Assembly (NCBI GenBank): GCA_023386765.1
Contig: JAEWJD010000202.1
Span: 1 to 20,257, forward strand
Reading direction: 5' to 3'
DNA: 20,257 nt
Source: Pseudomonadota bacterium
GTDB taxonomy: Bacteria; Pseudomonadota; Gammaproteobacteria; Burkholderiales; Burkholderiaceae_B
The position numbers were made by a program, and so were the translations under genes. The notes beneath the pieces were generated by a model, which ran no database searches, had not been told where the DNA came from, and saw only the letters and a program-made list of their open reading frames with translations. Positions 1 to 7,178 of the stretch are shown in pieces. Numbering within the stretch: the stretch's first letter is position 1; the number at the start of each line of letters is the position of its first letter.

Positions 1-287
1 CGACCGTCCTTGACGGCCTGGGCAGCCAGCCGCATGGATGAATCTTTCTTACGGCGCAACGCCACCTCCACGGGGTCGTCCATGGAGACGACCTCGGAGG
101 CAGCTACGATCTCGAGGCGATCACGCGGCACCGAGCGATGTTCGGCCAGGGCGGCCTCTATCGCGTCGGGCAACCCGACCAGCAACAGCCGGGTATCCGG
201 GAATTGCCGGGCGAACTCGAGCGCGGCCGGAATGGTGACGGGCAGACCGTGGTCCCCGCCCATGCAGTCTATAGCGATGCGTATCAC
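1..287 (-). CDS. plsX: Phosphate acyltransferase PlsX, N-terminal 95 residues (3' end outside window)
   Basis: PlsX transfers the acyl group from acyl-ACP to phosphate, giving the acyl-phosphate used by PlsY for phosphatidic acid synthesis at the cytoplasmic membrane. The visible product begins VIRIAIDCMGGDHGLP, matching the conserved PlsX start with its IDxMGGD motif, and continues with a Rossmann-like LLLVGLPDAIEAAL strand-helix and SMRLAAQAVKDG. I take the GTG at 285-287 as start: no ATG lies near the conserved N-terminus and the frame closes upstream at a stop at 324-326. The gene runs off the left edge, so about three quarters of the usual 340-350 residues is missing. It sits 58 nt after rpmF on the same strand, the standard yceD-rpmF-plsX order, and is probably co-transcribed with it. 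In this family of operons fab genes usually follow, but they are not visible here. Confidence 0.93.
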   Translation of the reverse strand, partial: MIRIAIDCMGGDHGLPVTIPAALEFARQFPDTRLLLVGLPDAIEAALAEHRSVPRDRLEIVAASEVVSMDDPVEVALRRKKDSSMRLAAQAVKDG

Positions 288-345
288 GGGTGCCAGGCCA
301 GCCTTCAGCCGAAACGGTCCGGGTTACGAGTTCGGCCCGGGGGCC

Positions 346-528
346 TTATTCGTCAGCCTTGGTCTTCAGGACCTTGCGGCCGCGGTAGAAGCCGTTGGGG
401 CTGATGTGGTGACGCAGATGCGTCTCGCCCGTGTTGGGCTCGATAGCCGTCGGCGGGTTCACCAGAAAGTCGTGCGAACGATGCATGCCGCGCTTGGACG
501 GGGATTTCTTGTTTTGTTGAACAGCCAT
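346..528 (-). CDS. rpmF: 50S ribosomal protein bL32
   Basis: The product is a 60-residue basic protein of the large ribosomal subunit. It begins MAVQQNKKSPSKRGMHRSHD and ends with the HLRHHISPNGFYRGRKVLK block typical of bL32. It lacks the four zinc-binding cysteines found in some bL32 versions, so it is the zinc-independent form. The length is normal for the family (56-60 residues). A good Shine-Dalgarno AGGAG lies just upstream of the ATG. The gene lies 52 nt after yceD and 58 nt before plsX on the same strand, which ties ribosome production to phospholipid synthesis as in many proteobacteria. Confidence 0.97.
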   Translation of the reverse strand: MAVQQNKKSPSKRGMHRSHDFLVNPPTAIEPNTGETHLRHHISPNGFYRGRKVLKTKADE

Positions 529-580
529 GATGACTCCTAGAAACGGGCCGCATTGTACGCCAATGCCGCCCGAGTTGATT

Positions 581-1198
581 TCAATTCTTGCGTTTCAGTT
601 GCTCCAGCACCGCGAACGGCGATGGACGCTTGCTTTCTTCAACCGGCGTATCGGCATCCGAAACGGCCTTTTGCTCCGCATGACCCGGGCAGACTTCATG
701 CCGGGGCACATACGGAATGCTCAAGATGAGCTCATCCTCGATCTGGGCCAGCAGATCGAAACGATGCGAACCCACGACCTTTTCAGGCACGTCGGTTGCA
801 AAATCCAAACCTTCTTCCTGGGCTTCCTGCAAATCCGCCAGGTCATCGTCCAGGTCGTCTTCCGAGTCGACCAACTGCAGCACGGCTGTGCCATCGACCG
901 GATAGACGAAGGGCTCGCCACAACGCTGGCAAACCAGCACCGGCGTTGCCGCCACGTGCAAATTCAGCAAAGGCTGGCCCGAAATCACGGCACCGGTCTT
1001 GCCCGTGCCGCGCCCGATTTCACCCTGCACACTCCAGCGGAGCATCCCGGCATCACCGACGCCCTGCTCGGGCAACCCATCCATGAAACGCACCAGCCGC
1101 GACAAGGGGATCTCCCCATGCGCCTCGGAACCCTGGCGAGCCATGGCGAAAGCGTCAACAACCATGGCGCCAGATGGATCCATGTTCTTGCCAGTCAT
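581..1198 (-). CDS. yceD: DUF177 / YceD family 23S rRNA accumulation protein
   Basis: This is a 205-residue protein of the YceD (DUF177) family, needed in E. coli and plants for normal 23S rRNA accumulation; the exact molecular role is not settled. It shows the family hallmark CQRC (C90, C93) followed by an acidic stretch (DSEDDLDDDLADLQEAQEE, about 111-129), then DELILSIPYVPRHEVC with C170, and ends in a lysine-rich tail. The frame stays open to 1417, but I place the start at the ATG 1196-1198, because AGGAG (1206-1210) lies 7 nt upstream and the extension encodes low-complexity Gly/Arg/Pro sequence unlike the family. It is the first gene of yceD-rpmF-plsX and is divergent from maf, which is the same arrangement as E. 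coli yceD/yceF. Confidence 0.92.
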   Translation of the reverse strand: MTGKNMDPSGAMVVDAFAMARQGSEAHGEIPLSRLVRFMDGLPEQGVGDAGMLRWSVQGEIGRGTGKTGAVISGQPLLNLHVAATPVLVCQRCGEPFVYPVDGTAVLQLVDSEDDLDDDLADLQEAQEEGLDFATDVPEKVVGSHRFDLLAQIEDELILSIPYVPRHEVCPGHAEQKAVSDADTPVEESKRPSPFAVLEQLKRKN

Positions 1199-1202
1199 TT
1201 CG

Positions 1203-1210
1203 CCTCTCCT
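1203..1210 (-). promoter_or_regulatory. Shine-Dalgarno site fixing the yceD start
   Basis: Read on the minus strand, AGGAGAGG precedes the ATG at 1196-1198 by 4 nt from its 3' end, or by 7 nt from the AGGAG core. This decides against the longer open frame that begins at 1417. Confidence 0.75.
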
Positions 1211-1437
1211 GCCCTGAATTCCGGGCTTGCGCCCAACCATGCAACCACAACCGGCTGCTGCCCGCCGCCCCCAAACGCCCCGCTCTCCCGGCGCATCAAC
1301 GCCGGCACGGGCCGGAACTTCGTTTCGGGGCCACCAGGGCCATGTATTTCCTTTTGCGTACCGCCTGCGCTTGCCACCCAGGCGTTGCCGTCCGGGCTTG
1401 CTGCGTACTGCTGTCATGCATTTGCCACCCCTGCGTC

Positions 1438-1452
1438 ACATGCCTGGCATGT
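1438..1452. repeat. Short perfect dyad ACATGC-CTG-GCATGT
   Basis: A perfect 6-bp inverted repeat is separated by 3 nt, in the yceD/maf divergent region. It could be an operator half-site pair or a small hairpin. No regulator can be named from the sequence, and a 15-nt dyad may occur by chance. Confidence 0.3.
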
Positions 1453-1647
1453 AACCGTGCTGAGACAAACAGCAAAACAACCGGAAGTATAGGCGAGCGC
1501 CCGGCAATCTGTACGAATTTGCCACGCTCAAACCCCACACTACGCGCCAGACCCCGCGCTTTGTTGCAAACTTTGCTGCAAAACAAAATATGCTTCGCCA
1601 ACAAACGCCGCAAACAGGGCGCAAAGCAAAATCACCGCAAAACGTTA

Positions 1648-1653
1648 GATAAT
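1648..1653 (+). promoter_or_regulatory. Candidate -10 element for maf
   Basis: GATAAT matches 5 of 6 positions of the sigma-70 -10 consensus and lies 32 nt before the maf ATG. There is no recognisable -35 at 16-18 nt. A start near 1660 would give a short leader of about 25 nt that contains no Shine-Dalgarno sequence. Confidence 0.3.
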
Positions 1654-1685
1654 ACCGTGGCTTACAGACCATCGTCAAATATCGC

Positions 1686-2279
1686 ATGACCCAGATTCCA
1701 CAACTCATCCTCGCTTCCAGCTCCCGCTATCGGCGCGCCATGCTTGAGCGGCTGCGCATCCCCTTCGAGAGCATTTCTCCCGATGTGGACGAAACACCAC
1801 ATCCGGACGAAACGCCTGCCGCGCTGGCGCTGCGGCTGTCGATCGCCAAGGCACAGGCCGTGGCAAGCAAACATCCGGGCTGCGTCGTGATCGGCTCCGA
1901 CCAGGTCGCCACCGTGGACGGCGCCCCCATCGGCAAACCCGGCAATTTCGAGCGGGCACAGCAACAGTTGCGGCTGCTTTCCGGGCGCGTGGTGGAGTTC
2001 CACAGCGCACTGGCCGTTACCGACGGCCGACGCATCGAGCACGCCGACATCATCACCTACTGCCAGTTCCGCCCCCTCTCCGAGGCCGCCATCGACGCCT
2101 ACCTTCATGCCGAGCAGCCTTTTGACACCGCCGGTAGCGCCAAGGCGGAAAGCCTGGGCATCGCCCTCATGGAAAGCATGCGCAGCGACGACCCGACCGC
2201 CATCATCGGCCTGCCACTGATCGCCCTGACCGGCATGCTGTCGCGTTTCGGCCTGGACCCGCTGCGGAGCGCCCCATGA
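1686..2279 (+). CDS. Maf-family nucleotide pyrophosphatase, YceF-like (m7GTP type)
   Basis: This is a 197-residue Maf/HAM1-fold nucleoside triphosphate pyrophosphatase. Such enzymes hydrolyse non-canonical nucleotides to the monophosphate and PPi. The E. coli YceF subgroup prefers 7-methyl-GTP. The N-terminal signature LILASSSRYRRAML (8-21), the DVDET segment (33-37), the conserved VIGSDQVA with D72, GKPG, and the late PFDTAGSAKAE and IIGLPL motifs are all present. Its divergence from yceD-rpmF-plsX matches the yceF position in E. coli, which supports the YceF-type assignment. The ATG at 1686 must be the start because LILASS follows directly, although no Shine-Dalgarno is visible upstream. 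It overlaps the next gene by 4 nt (ATGA), indicating translational coupling. Confidence 0.9.
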   Translation: MTQIPQLILASSSRYRRAMLERLRIPFESISPDVDETPHPDETPAALALRLSIAKAQAVASKHPGCVVIGSDQVATVDGAPIGKPGNFERAQQQLRLLSGRVVEFHSALAVTDGRRIEHADIITYCQFRPLSEAAIDAYLHAEQPFDTAGSAKAESLGIALMESMRSDDPTAIIGLPLIALTGMLSRFGLDPLRSAP

Positions 2280-2986
2280 GCGGCACACTGCATCTGATCC
2301 CGGTCAGCCTGGGCGATGCGCCCGCCGAATCCTGGCTGCCCGCCCAGGCCCGCCCCCTGGCGGGCAGCCTGGACTGCTACATCGCCGAAAACGCCAACAC
2401 TGCACGCGCTTTCCTCAAGCAGATCGGAACCGACCGGCCCCTGCAGGAAATCACCATCCACACGCTCAACGCCCAGACCCCGATCCCGGACATCGAGCAA
2501 TGGCTACGCCCCCTCAAGGCGGGCAAAGACATCGGACTGGTCTCCGAAGCCGGCTGCCCCGCCGTCGCCGACCCGGGCGCCAAGGTTGTCGCTGCCGCGC
2601 ATCGCATGGGCTTGCGGGTCAAGCCCTGGGTAGGGCCTTCCTCCCTGCTGCTGGGCCTAATGGCCAGCGGCCTGGAGGGCCAGCGCTTTGCCTTCCACGG
2701 CTACGCGCCCGTCGATGCCGCCGAACGGGCCAAGCAGTTGCGCGCCTGGGAGCAGCAATCGGCACGTCAGGACCAGACGCAGATGCTGATCGAAACCCCC
2801 TATCGCAATGCAGCGATGTTTCAGACGCTGCTGTCGGCGCTCAAAGACGACACCCGACTGTGCGTGGCCCGCGCCCTGACCACCGAGCAGGAACTGATCG
2901 CCACCCACAATGTGGCCCACTGGAAGACAGTGCCCCCCCCGGCGCTGGACAAGCTCCCCACGCTGTTCCTGTTTCTAGCGCGCTGA
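2276..2986 (+). CDS. Short RsmI-like SAM-dependent methyltransferase (tetrapyrrole methylase fold)
   Basis: This is a 236-residue protein of the tetrapyrrole-methylase/RsmI superfamily (RsmI 2'-O-methylates C1402 of 16S rRNA). Visible family features are LHLIPVSLGD at the N-terminus, DCYIAENANTARAFLKQI, the glycine-rich KDIGLVSEAGCPAVADPGAK block (about 83-102; compare ISDAGTP-type in RsmI), VGPSSLLLGLMASGL and MLIETPYRN. It is about 50 residues shorter than RsmI (about 286 in E. coli), lacking the C-terminal domain, and its core motif carries Cys where RsmI has Thr. I infer a paralogue rather than rsmI itself; the substrate is unknown. GGAG lies 5 nt upstream of the ATG. It overlaps maf by 4 nt, and amiD follows after 3 nt, so the three probably form one transcript. 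Confidence 0.82.
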   Translation: MSGTLHLIPVSLGDAPAESWLPAQARPLAGSLDCYIAENANTARAFLKQIGTDRPLQEITIHTLNAQTPIPDIEQWLRPLKAGKDIGLVSEAGCPAVADPGAKVVAAAHRMGLRVKPWVGPSSLLLGLMASGLEGQRFAFHGYAPVDAAERAKQLRAWEQQSARQDQTQMLIETPYRNAAMFQTLLSALKDDTRLCVARALTTEQELIATHNVAHWKTVPPPALDKLPTLFLFLAR

Positions 2987-2989
2987 CCG

Positions 2990-3778
2990 ATGGCCCTGCT
3001 ACGCCTGCTTGGCCAGATCAGCCTGGCCGCCCTGCTGGCCGGCTGCGCCGGCCAGCAAACGCTGGACACCCGCCACACGGCCCAGTCCTACAGCAGCCGG
3101 GTACGTCACGCCGTGATCCACTACACCGCCGAGAATGACGCCGACTCGCTCCGCCTGCTCACCCAGGGCGGCGTCAGCGCCCACTATCTGATCGACAGCC
3201 GGGGCAAGGCCTATCGCCTGCTGGACGAGCACCAGGCGGCCTGGCACGCCGGCATCAGCCGCTGGTACGGCCAGCCCGCCCTGAACCTGACCTCGATCGG
3301 CATCGAGATCGTCAACCCGGGAGCCCAGCTCGCCGCGGATGGCAGCACGCGCTTCCTCCCCTACTCGCCGGCACAGATCGCGACGGTCAGGCGTGTGCTG
3401 CAAGACCTTGTGCAGCGCCACCAGCTGCGCCCGGAGAACATCGTCGGCCACAGTGATATTGCCCCGCAGCGAAAACGGGATCCCGGCCCGCGCTTTCCCT
3501 GGCGCGAGCTGGCACAGGAGGGGCTGGGACGCTGGTACGACGAAGAGGAAGCCAGCACCGAGCTGGCACGCCTGCGCAACGCGCCCCTGCCGGAAGTGTC
3601 ATGGTTCCAGGATGAATTGGTGCGCCTGGGCTATGACAGCCCGCAGCACGGCCGCCTGGACACCGCCACCCGCAATGTGCTGGCGGCTTTCCAGATGCAT
3701 TACCGCCCGGCCCGCCACGACGGCCAGCCTGATGCGGAAACCGCTGCCATCATGAAATCGATGCGGGCGCTGCCTTGA
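2990..3778 (+). CDS. amiD: AmiD-like N-acetylmuramoyl-L-alanine amidase lipoprotein
   Basis: This 262-residue zinc amidase cleaves the MurNAc-L-Ala bond of peptidoglycan or anhydro-muropeptides. A lipobox LLAGC with C19 predicts a lipoprotein; E. coli AmiD is anchored in the outer membrane facing the periplasm. The Amidase_2 domain covers about residues 38-170, with predicted Zn ligands H44 (VIHYT), H154 (VGHSDIAP) and D164 (KRDPGPRFPW), and catalytic E106 (IGIEIVNPG). A C-terminal peptidoglycan-binding domain of the PG_binding_1 type follows (about 200-260, FQDELVRLGYDSPQHGRLD). The lipobox and C-terminal domain separate it from cytoplasmic AmpD. It starts 3 nt after the methyltransferase stop with no clear Shine-Dalgarno, suggesting coupling. 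Its last 29 nt overlap the 3' end of msrQ on the other strand. Confidence 0.88.
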   Translation: MALLRLLGQISLAALLAGCAGQQTLDTRHTAQSYSSRVRHAVIHYTAENDADSLRLLTQGGVSAHYLIDSRGKAYRLLDEHQAAWHAGISRWYGQPALNLTSIGIEIVNPGAQLAADGSTRFLPYSPAQIATVRRVLQDLVQRHQLRPENIVGHSDIAPQRKRDPGPRFPWRELAQEGLGRWYDEEEASTELARLRNAPLPEVSWFQDELVRLGYDSPQHGRLDTATRNVLAAFQMHYRPARHDGQPDAETAAIMKSMRALP

Positions 3779-4394
3779 GCGCCCGGCGACGGCCATGCCA
3801 GGCCCATAGGCGCCAACCCAGCAATAGCGCCAGCACCAGGCCATAGAGGATGGGATCGCCAAAATCGTTCTTGCCGGCCTTGTGCAACCAGAAGTGCCAG
3901 ATCGCCAACAGGCCGATCACATAGACCAGACGGTGCAACTGCTGCCATCGACGGCCCATCGCGCGCATCGCTCGGGATGTCGACGTCAGCGCCAGGACGG
4001 CCATCATGACAAAGGCCACCATGCCCACCTGCACGAAAGTGCGCTCCAGCAAGTCGCGCCAGACCGCAGCGGCATCCCAACCGCGGTCCCACCAGAGCCA
4101 GGCCAGCATATGCAGGAATGCGTAGAAAAAGGCAAAGAGCCCGCACATGCGGCGCAGGCGGATCAGTGCAGGCTGGCCCGACAGCCGCCGCAGGGGCGTG
4201 ATGGCCAGCGTCACCAGCAGCCAGACCAGCGTCCACGTTCCGGAGGAACGCGTCAGGAATTCGACCGGATTGACCCCCAAGCCATCATTAAAGCCCAGCC
4301 AGACCCAACGCAGGGCCGCAGCCAGACCGAGCACGAAGAGCAAGGGTTTGAAGCGCCCGACCTGGACGGCCGACCATTGATGCACCTGCGCCAT
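3750..4394 (-). CDS. msrQ: MsrQ, haem-binding membrane subunit of the MsrPQ system
   Basis: MsrQ (YedZ) is an inner-membrane b-type cytochrome that passes electrons from the respiratory chain or flavin reductase to MsrP for repair of oxidised methionine in periplasmic proteins. The 214-residue product has about five to six hydrophobic segments (starting near 17, 52, 85, 121, 154 and 183). Histidines H95 (AFLHMLAW), H154 (QLHRLVYVIG) and H167 (IWHFWLHK) match the conserved haem-ligand positions of E. coli MsrQ within a few residues. A strong GAGGGG Shine-Dalgarno precedes the ATG. It lies 11 nt downstream of msrP. The length is typical (about 211 in E. coli). Confidence 0.94.
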   Translation of the reverse strand: MAQVHQWSAVQVGRFKPLLFVLGLAAALRWVWLGFNDGLGVNPVEFLTRSSGTWTLVWLLVTLAITPLRRLSGQPALIRLRRMCGLFAFFYAFLHMLAWLWWDRGWDAAAVWRDLLERTFVQVGMVAFVMMAVLALTSTSRAMRAMGRRWQQLHRLVYVIGLLAIWHFWLHKAGKNDFGDPILYGLVLALLLGWRLWAWHGRRRALKAAPASIS

Positions 4395-4405
4395 GGACGC
4401 CCCCC

Positions 4406-5365
4406 TCAGAAGTTACGCCGCAAATCCATACCCTGATACAGCCCCGCCACCTGCTCGCCGTAGCCATTGAACGGCAGGGTTGCCCGACGCGGCGTGAACA
4501 AGCCGCCTTCCCCGATACGCCGCTCGGTGGCCTGGCTCCAGCGTGGATGCGGCACATCAGGGTTGACGTTGGCATAGAAGCCATATTCGCTTGGCGCCGC
4601 CGCCATCCAGCTGCTGACCGGCTCGCGCTCCAGCAAGCGGATACGCACCAGCGACTTGGCCGACTTGAAACCATATTTCCAGGGAACAGCCAGGCGCAGA
4701 GGCGCCCCGTTCTGCTTGGGCAACACCTTGCCGTAGACACCAAACACCAGCATGGTCAGGGGATGCATTGCCTCATCCATGCGCAGCCCCTCGACGTATG
4801 GCCAATCGAGGACCCGGTTGCGCACGCCCGGCATGCTCTCAGGCTGCAGCACGGTCGTGAATTCCACGAACTTGGCATTGCCAGTGGGTTCCACGGCCTG
4901 CAACAGCCGCGACAGCGAATAACCTTCCCAAGGGATGACCATGGACCATCCCTCCACGCAACGCAGGCGGTAAATCCGCTCTTCCATGGGCGCCAGGCGC
5001 AACAGCTCATCGATATCGAAGGTACGCGGCTTGCCCACCTCGCCATCGACCGTCACCGTCCAGGGGCGAACCACCAGCTTGTCGGCGCGGCGCGCTGGAT
5101 CGCTCTTGTCGAGCCCGAACTCGTAGTAGTTGTTATAGGTCGTGACGTCTTTGTAGGGCGTCTGCGCCTCCGTGACCGACAGCGCTGGCGCAGGCGCACC
5201 GGGCAAGGCCTCCTCCTGGGCCCAGGCGGCGCGCTGCGTCCAGCCCGCCATGCCCAGGCCAGCGGCCGCCACCGCCGCGCGCGTCATCCAGTCACGCCGC
5301 GACTGCCAGACGCCCTCCGAGGTCAGCTCCGAGGAAGGGATAGGGGGCAGTTTGCGCATAGGCAT
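4406..5365 (-). CDS. msrP: MsrP, periplasmic molybdopterin methionine sulfoxide reductase catalytic subunit
   Basis: MsrP (YedY) reduces protein-bound methionine sulfoxide in the periplasm using a molybdenum-molybdopterin cofactor. The 319-residue precursor has a twin-arginine signal (SRRDWMTRAA, R23-R24) followed by a hydrophobic stretch and an AWAQ cleavage region near residue 49, so it is exported folded by Tat. The molybdenum-ligand cysteine is C136 in RLRCVEGWSM. Other family motifs are TTYNNYYEFG, DWPYVEGLRMDEA, NGAPLRLAVPWKYGFKSAK and a C-terminal NGYGEQVAGLYQGMDLRRNF. GGAG lies 6 nt before the first ATG, which supports that start over the ATG two codons later. It is the first gene of msrPQ and is separated by about 195 nt from the upstream phosphatase gene, with a terminator between. 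Confidence 0.96.
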   Translation of the reverse strand: MPMRKLPPIPSSELTSEGVWQSRRDWMTRAAVAAAGLGMAGWTQRAAWAQEEALPGAPAPALSVTEAQTPYKDVTTYNNYYEFGLDKSDPARRADKLVVRPWTVTVDGEVGKPRTFDIDELLRLAPMEERIYRLRCVEGWSMVIPWEGYSLSRLLQAVEPTGNAKFVEFTTVLQPESMPGVRNRVLDWPYVEGLRMDEAMHPLTMLVFGVYGKVLPKQNGAPLRLAVPWKYGFKSAKSLVRIRLLEREPVSSWMAAAPSEYGFYANVNPDVPHPRWSQATERRIGEGGLFTPRRATLPFNGYGEQVAGLYQGMDLRRNF

Positions 5366-5452
5366 GGAATTCTCCGGGAACAGGCCGCAATGATGGCCTT
5401 CTAAAGCGTAGACGTCCCCAAAGGCAGAAAAATTCCCGGCCCGGAAACAGAA

Positions 5453-5475
5453 AGCCCCGGGACAAGCCCGGGGCT
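5453..5475 (-). terminator. Intrinsic terminator of the rluC-HAD transcript
   Basis: A perfect 9-bp GC-rich stem (AGCCCCGGG / CCCGGGGCT) has a 5-nt loop. On the minus strand it is followed by TTTCTGTTT. It lies 85 nt past the HAD gene stop and 88 nt before the msrP start, so it should separate the two transcripts. Confidence 0.75.
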
Positions 5476-5560
5476 ACGCAGGAACGAAAAACGCAACCCA
5501 CTGATTAGAAAGGATATTTCACGATTAATCAGACCAGTCCGAAATTTCCTGCCAACAATA

Positions 5561-6217
5561 TCAGGCCCGCAAACGGCCGCCCAGCCATTGAGCCATGGCG
5601 GGCACGCTATCGACCACGGCCTGCGAGGCGCACCCCTGCAACTCGGCCAGGCTGTGCGCACCGTACGATACGCCCAGGCCATGCACCCCGGCATTGACCG
5701 CCATCTGCAAATCATGGGTGGTGTCACCAATCATGATGACGGCATCGGGATCGACATCCAGATCGCTCATCAGCTGGTTGAGCATTTCAGGATGGGGCTT
5801 GCTGAAGGTCTCGGCGGCGGTGCGGGTCGCATCGAAGACCGGACCCAGGCCCGTGGCCGCCAGCACGCGATCCAACCCGACACGGCTCTTGCCGGTGGCC
5901 ACCGCCAGGCGCACATTGCGATTGGCCAGATCCTCCAGCAGCTCGCGGACCCCGTCGAACAGGCGCAACTCGGGATCGCGCAACAGGTAATGAATCCGAT
6001 AGCGCTCCAGAAAGCGGGGCAACAGGGCCGGCGTCAGCTCGGGCACGGCGCGCCGCAAGGCACTTTCGAGCGACAGACCGATAACCCAGCTGGCCGCCGA
6101 TGCGGAGGGCACCGGAAGTTCAAGGTCGCGCGCGGCCGCCTGGATGGCCGCCACGATACTGTGGGTGGAATCCATCAAGGTGCCGTCCCAATCGAACACC
6201 ACCAATCCATACGACAT
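5561..6217 (-). CDS. HAD-IA family phosphatase (phosphoglycolate phosphatase-like)
   Basis: This is a 218-residue haloacid dehalogenase-superfamily hydrolase. It contains motif I DWDGTLMD with the nucleophile D9 and acid/base D11, a cap region at about 16-95, motif II VATGKS (about 105), the motif III lysine in SKPHPEM (about 139) and motif IV MIGDTTHDLQMA (about 161). It resembles Gph/pyrophosphatase PpaX-type enzymes, but the substrate cannot be fixed from sequence. GGAGG, embedded in the end of rluC, lies 9 nt before its ATG, and only one nucleotide separates the genes, so it is clearly co-transcribed with rluC. Pairing of rluC with a HAD gene is common in betaproteobacteria as far as I recall. 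Confidence 0.88.
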   Translation of the reverse strand: MSYGLVVFDWDGTLMDSTHSIVAAIQAAARDLELPVPSASAASWVIGLSLESALRRAVPELTPALLPRFLERYRIHYLLRDPELRLFDGVRELLEDLANRNVRLAVATGKSRVGLDRVLAATGLGPVFDATRTAAETFSKPHPEMLNQLMSDLDVDPDAVIMIGDTTHDLQMAVNAGVHGLGVSYGAHSLAELQGCASQAVVDSVPAMAQWLGGRLRA

Positions 6218-6218
6218 A

Positions 6219-7178
6219 CTAGGCAGCCTCCAATCGCTGTAACAGCTTACGACAGGCAGCGGGCAGTTCCGCTACCAGTTCCAGGGGCTCACCCGTCAAC
6301 GGATGAGCCAGAGAAAGTTGATGCGCATGCAGGAACATGCGGTTAAAACCCTCGCGGGCGAACTGGGCGCGGGTTGAATCCGTCCCATATTTGTCGTCAC
6401 CCACGATGGGAAAGCCACTGGCTGCCAGGTGCACCCGGATCTGGTGGGTCCTGCCCGTCCGCAACTCGGCCTGCACCAGGCTATAGCCGCCAAAGCGCTG
6501 ACGCAACGACACGACGGTGTGCGAAGGCGAACCCTCCGGATCCACCTTGACACGCCGCTCGCCGCTCTGGGTCGTCCAGCGGGTGAGCGGGAAACGGATG
6601 TGCTGCCGGTCATTGACCCAATCGCCTTCGACCAGTGCCAGATAGCGCTTGCCACCCTTGCCTTCGCGCAACATGGCATGCAGGGCCAGCAAGGCGTTGC
6701 GCTTCTTGGCGACCATCAGCAGGCCGGAGGTATCCCGATCAAGGCGATGCACCAACTCAAGGAAGCGCGCCTGCGGACGCGCCGCACGCAATTGCTCGAT
6801 CACCCCGAAAGAGACACCGCTGCCGCCGTGCACGGCAACGCCGGCCGGCTTGTCGATCACCAGCAAGGCCTCATCTTCATAGACCACCGGGAACTCGGCG
6901 GCCGGCACCGGCCGCGGCGCCGCGGGATCCGGCAGGCGCCGCGGCGGCACGCGCACGATGTCGCCAGCCTGCACACGATAGTCAGCACTGGTTCGTCCCT
7001 TATTTATACGGACCTCTCCGCCCCGGATCGCCTTATAGATATGGCTCTTGGGCACACCCTTGCAGATGCGCAGCAGGAAGTTGTCCAGCCGTTGCCCTTC
7101 TTGTTCGGGATCGACCTCGACCAGACGCACCGATGGAACAGTCGGGGAAGTTTGTTTGCGCAATGCGGAAAGCGGCAT
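6219..7178 (-). CDS. rluC: 23S rRNA pseudouridine synthase RluC
   Basis: RluC isomerises U955, U2504 and U2580 of 23S rRNA to pseudouridine (E. coli numbering). The 319 residues equal the E. coli length. An S4 RNA-binding domain occupies about residues 27-85 (QRLDNFLLRICKGVPKSHIY, GEVRINKGR). The RluA-type catalytic domain follows, with ELVHRLDRDTSGLL carrying the catalytic D147, then KRYLALVEG, RTGRTHQIRVHLA and GFPIVGDDKYG. The spacing and the KSHIYK S4 signature favour RluC over RluD. The start codon shares its last plus-strand base with a TATAAT directed at rne. No strong Shine-Dalgarno is visible, so translation initiation may be weak or the transcript leader short. The HAD gene follows after 1 nt. 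Confidence 0.92.
   Translation of the reverse strand: MPLSALRKQTSPTVPSVRLVEVDPEQEGQRLDNFLLRICKGVPKSHIYKAIRGGEVRINKGRTSADYRVQAGDIVRVPPRRLPDPAAPRPVPAAEFPVVYEDEALLVIDKPAGVAVHGGSGVSFGVIEQLRAARPQARFLELVHRLDRDTSGLLMVAKKRNALLALHAMLREGKGGKRYLALVEGDWVNDRQHIRFPLTRWTTQSGERRVKVDPEGSPSHTVVSLRQRFGGYSLVQAELRTGRTHQIRVHLAASGFPIVGDDKYGTDSTRAQFAREGFNRMFLHAHQLSLAHPLTGEPLELVAELPAACRKLLQRLEAA

Larger units (their letters stand above)
1199..1685. other. 487-nt divergent intergenic region between yceD and maf
   Basis: No convincing gene is visible in this region. The left part (about 1200-1430) is GC-rich and the right part (about 1555-1660) is clearly more AT-rich than the rest of the window, fitting a promoter area. 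Visible elements are a 6-3-6 dyad at 1438-1452, a TATACT on the minus strand at 1486-1491 without a good -35, and overlapping -10-like sequences at 1648-1654 (GATAAT on plus, TATTAT on minus). It presumably holds the divergent promoters for maf and for yceD-rpmF-plsX. The yceD transcript may carry a long leader if transcription starts near 1480. Confidence 0.5.

Noticed and set aside
1199..1417. N-terminal extension of yceD by 73 codons
   Set aside because: The extension is Gly/Arg/Pro-rich and unlike the family, while a strong AGGAG serves the ATG at 1196-1198.
1174..1689. A 171-codon plus-strand frame in the yceD/maf intergenic region
   Set aside because: It starts inside yceD on the other strand and has Cys/Arg/Pro-rich sequence with no recognisable motif. 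The AT-rich end looks like promoter DNA rather than coding sequence.
5453..5475. The AGCCCCGGG hairpin as a REP-like dispersed repeat
   Set aside because: Only one copy is present in the window and it sits where a terminator is expected, with a T-rich tail on the minus strand.
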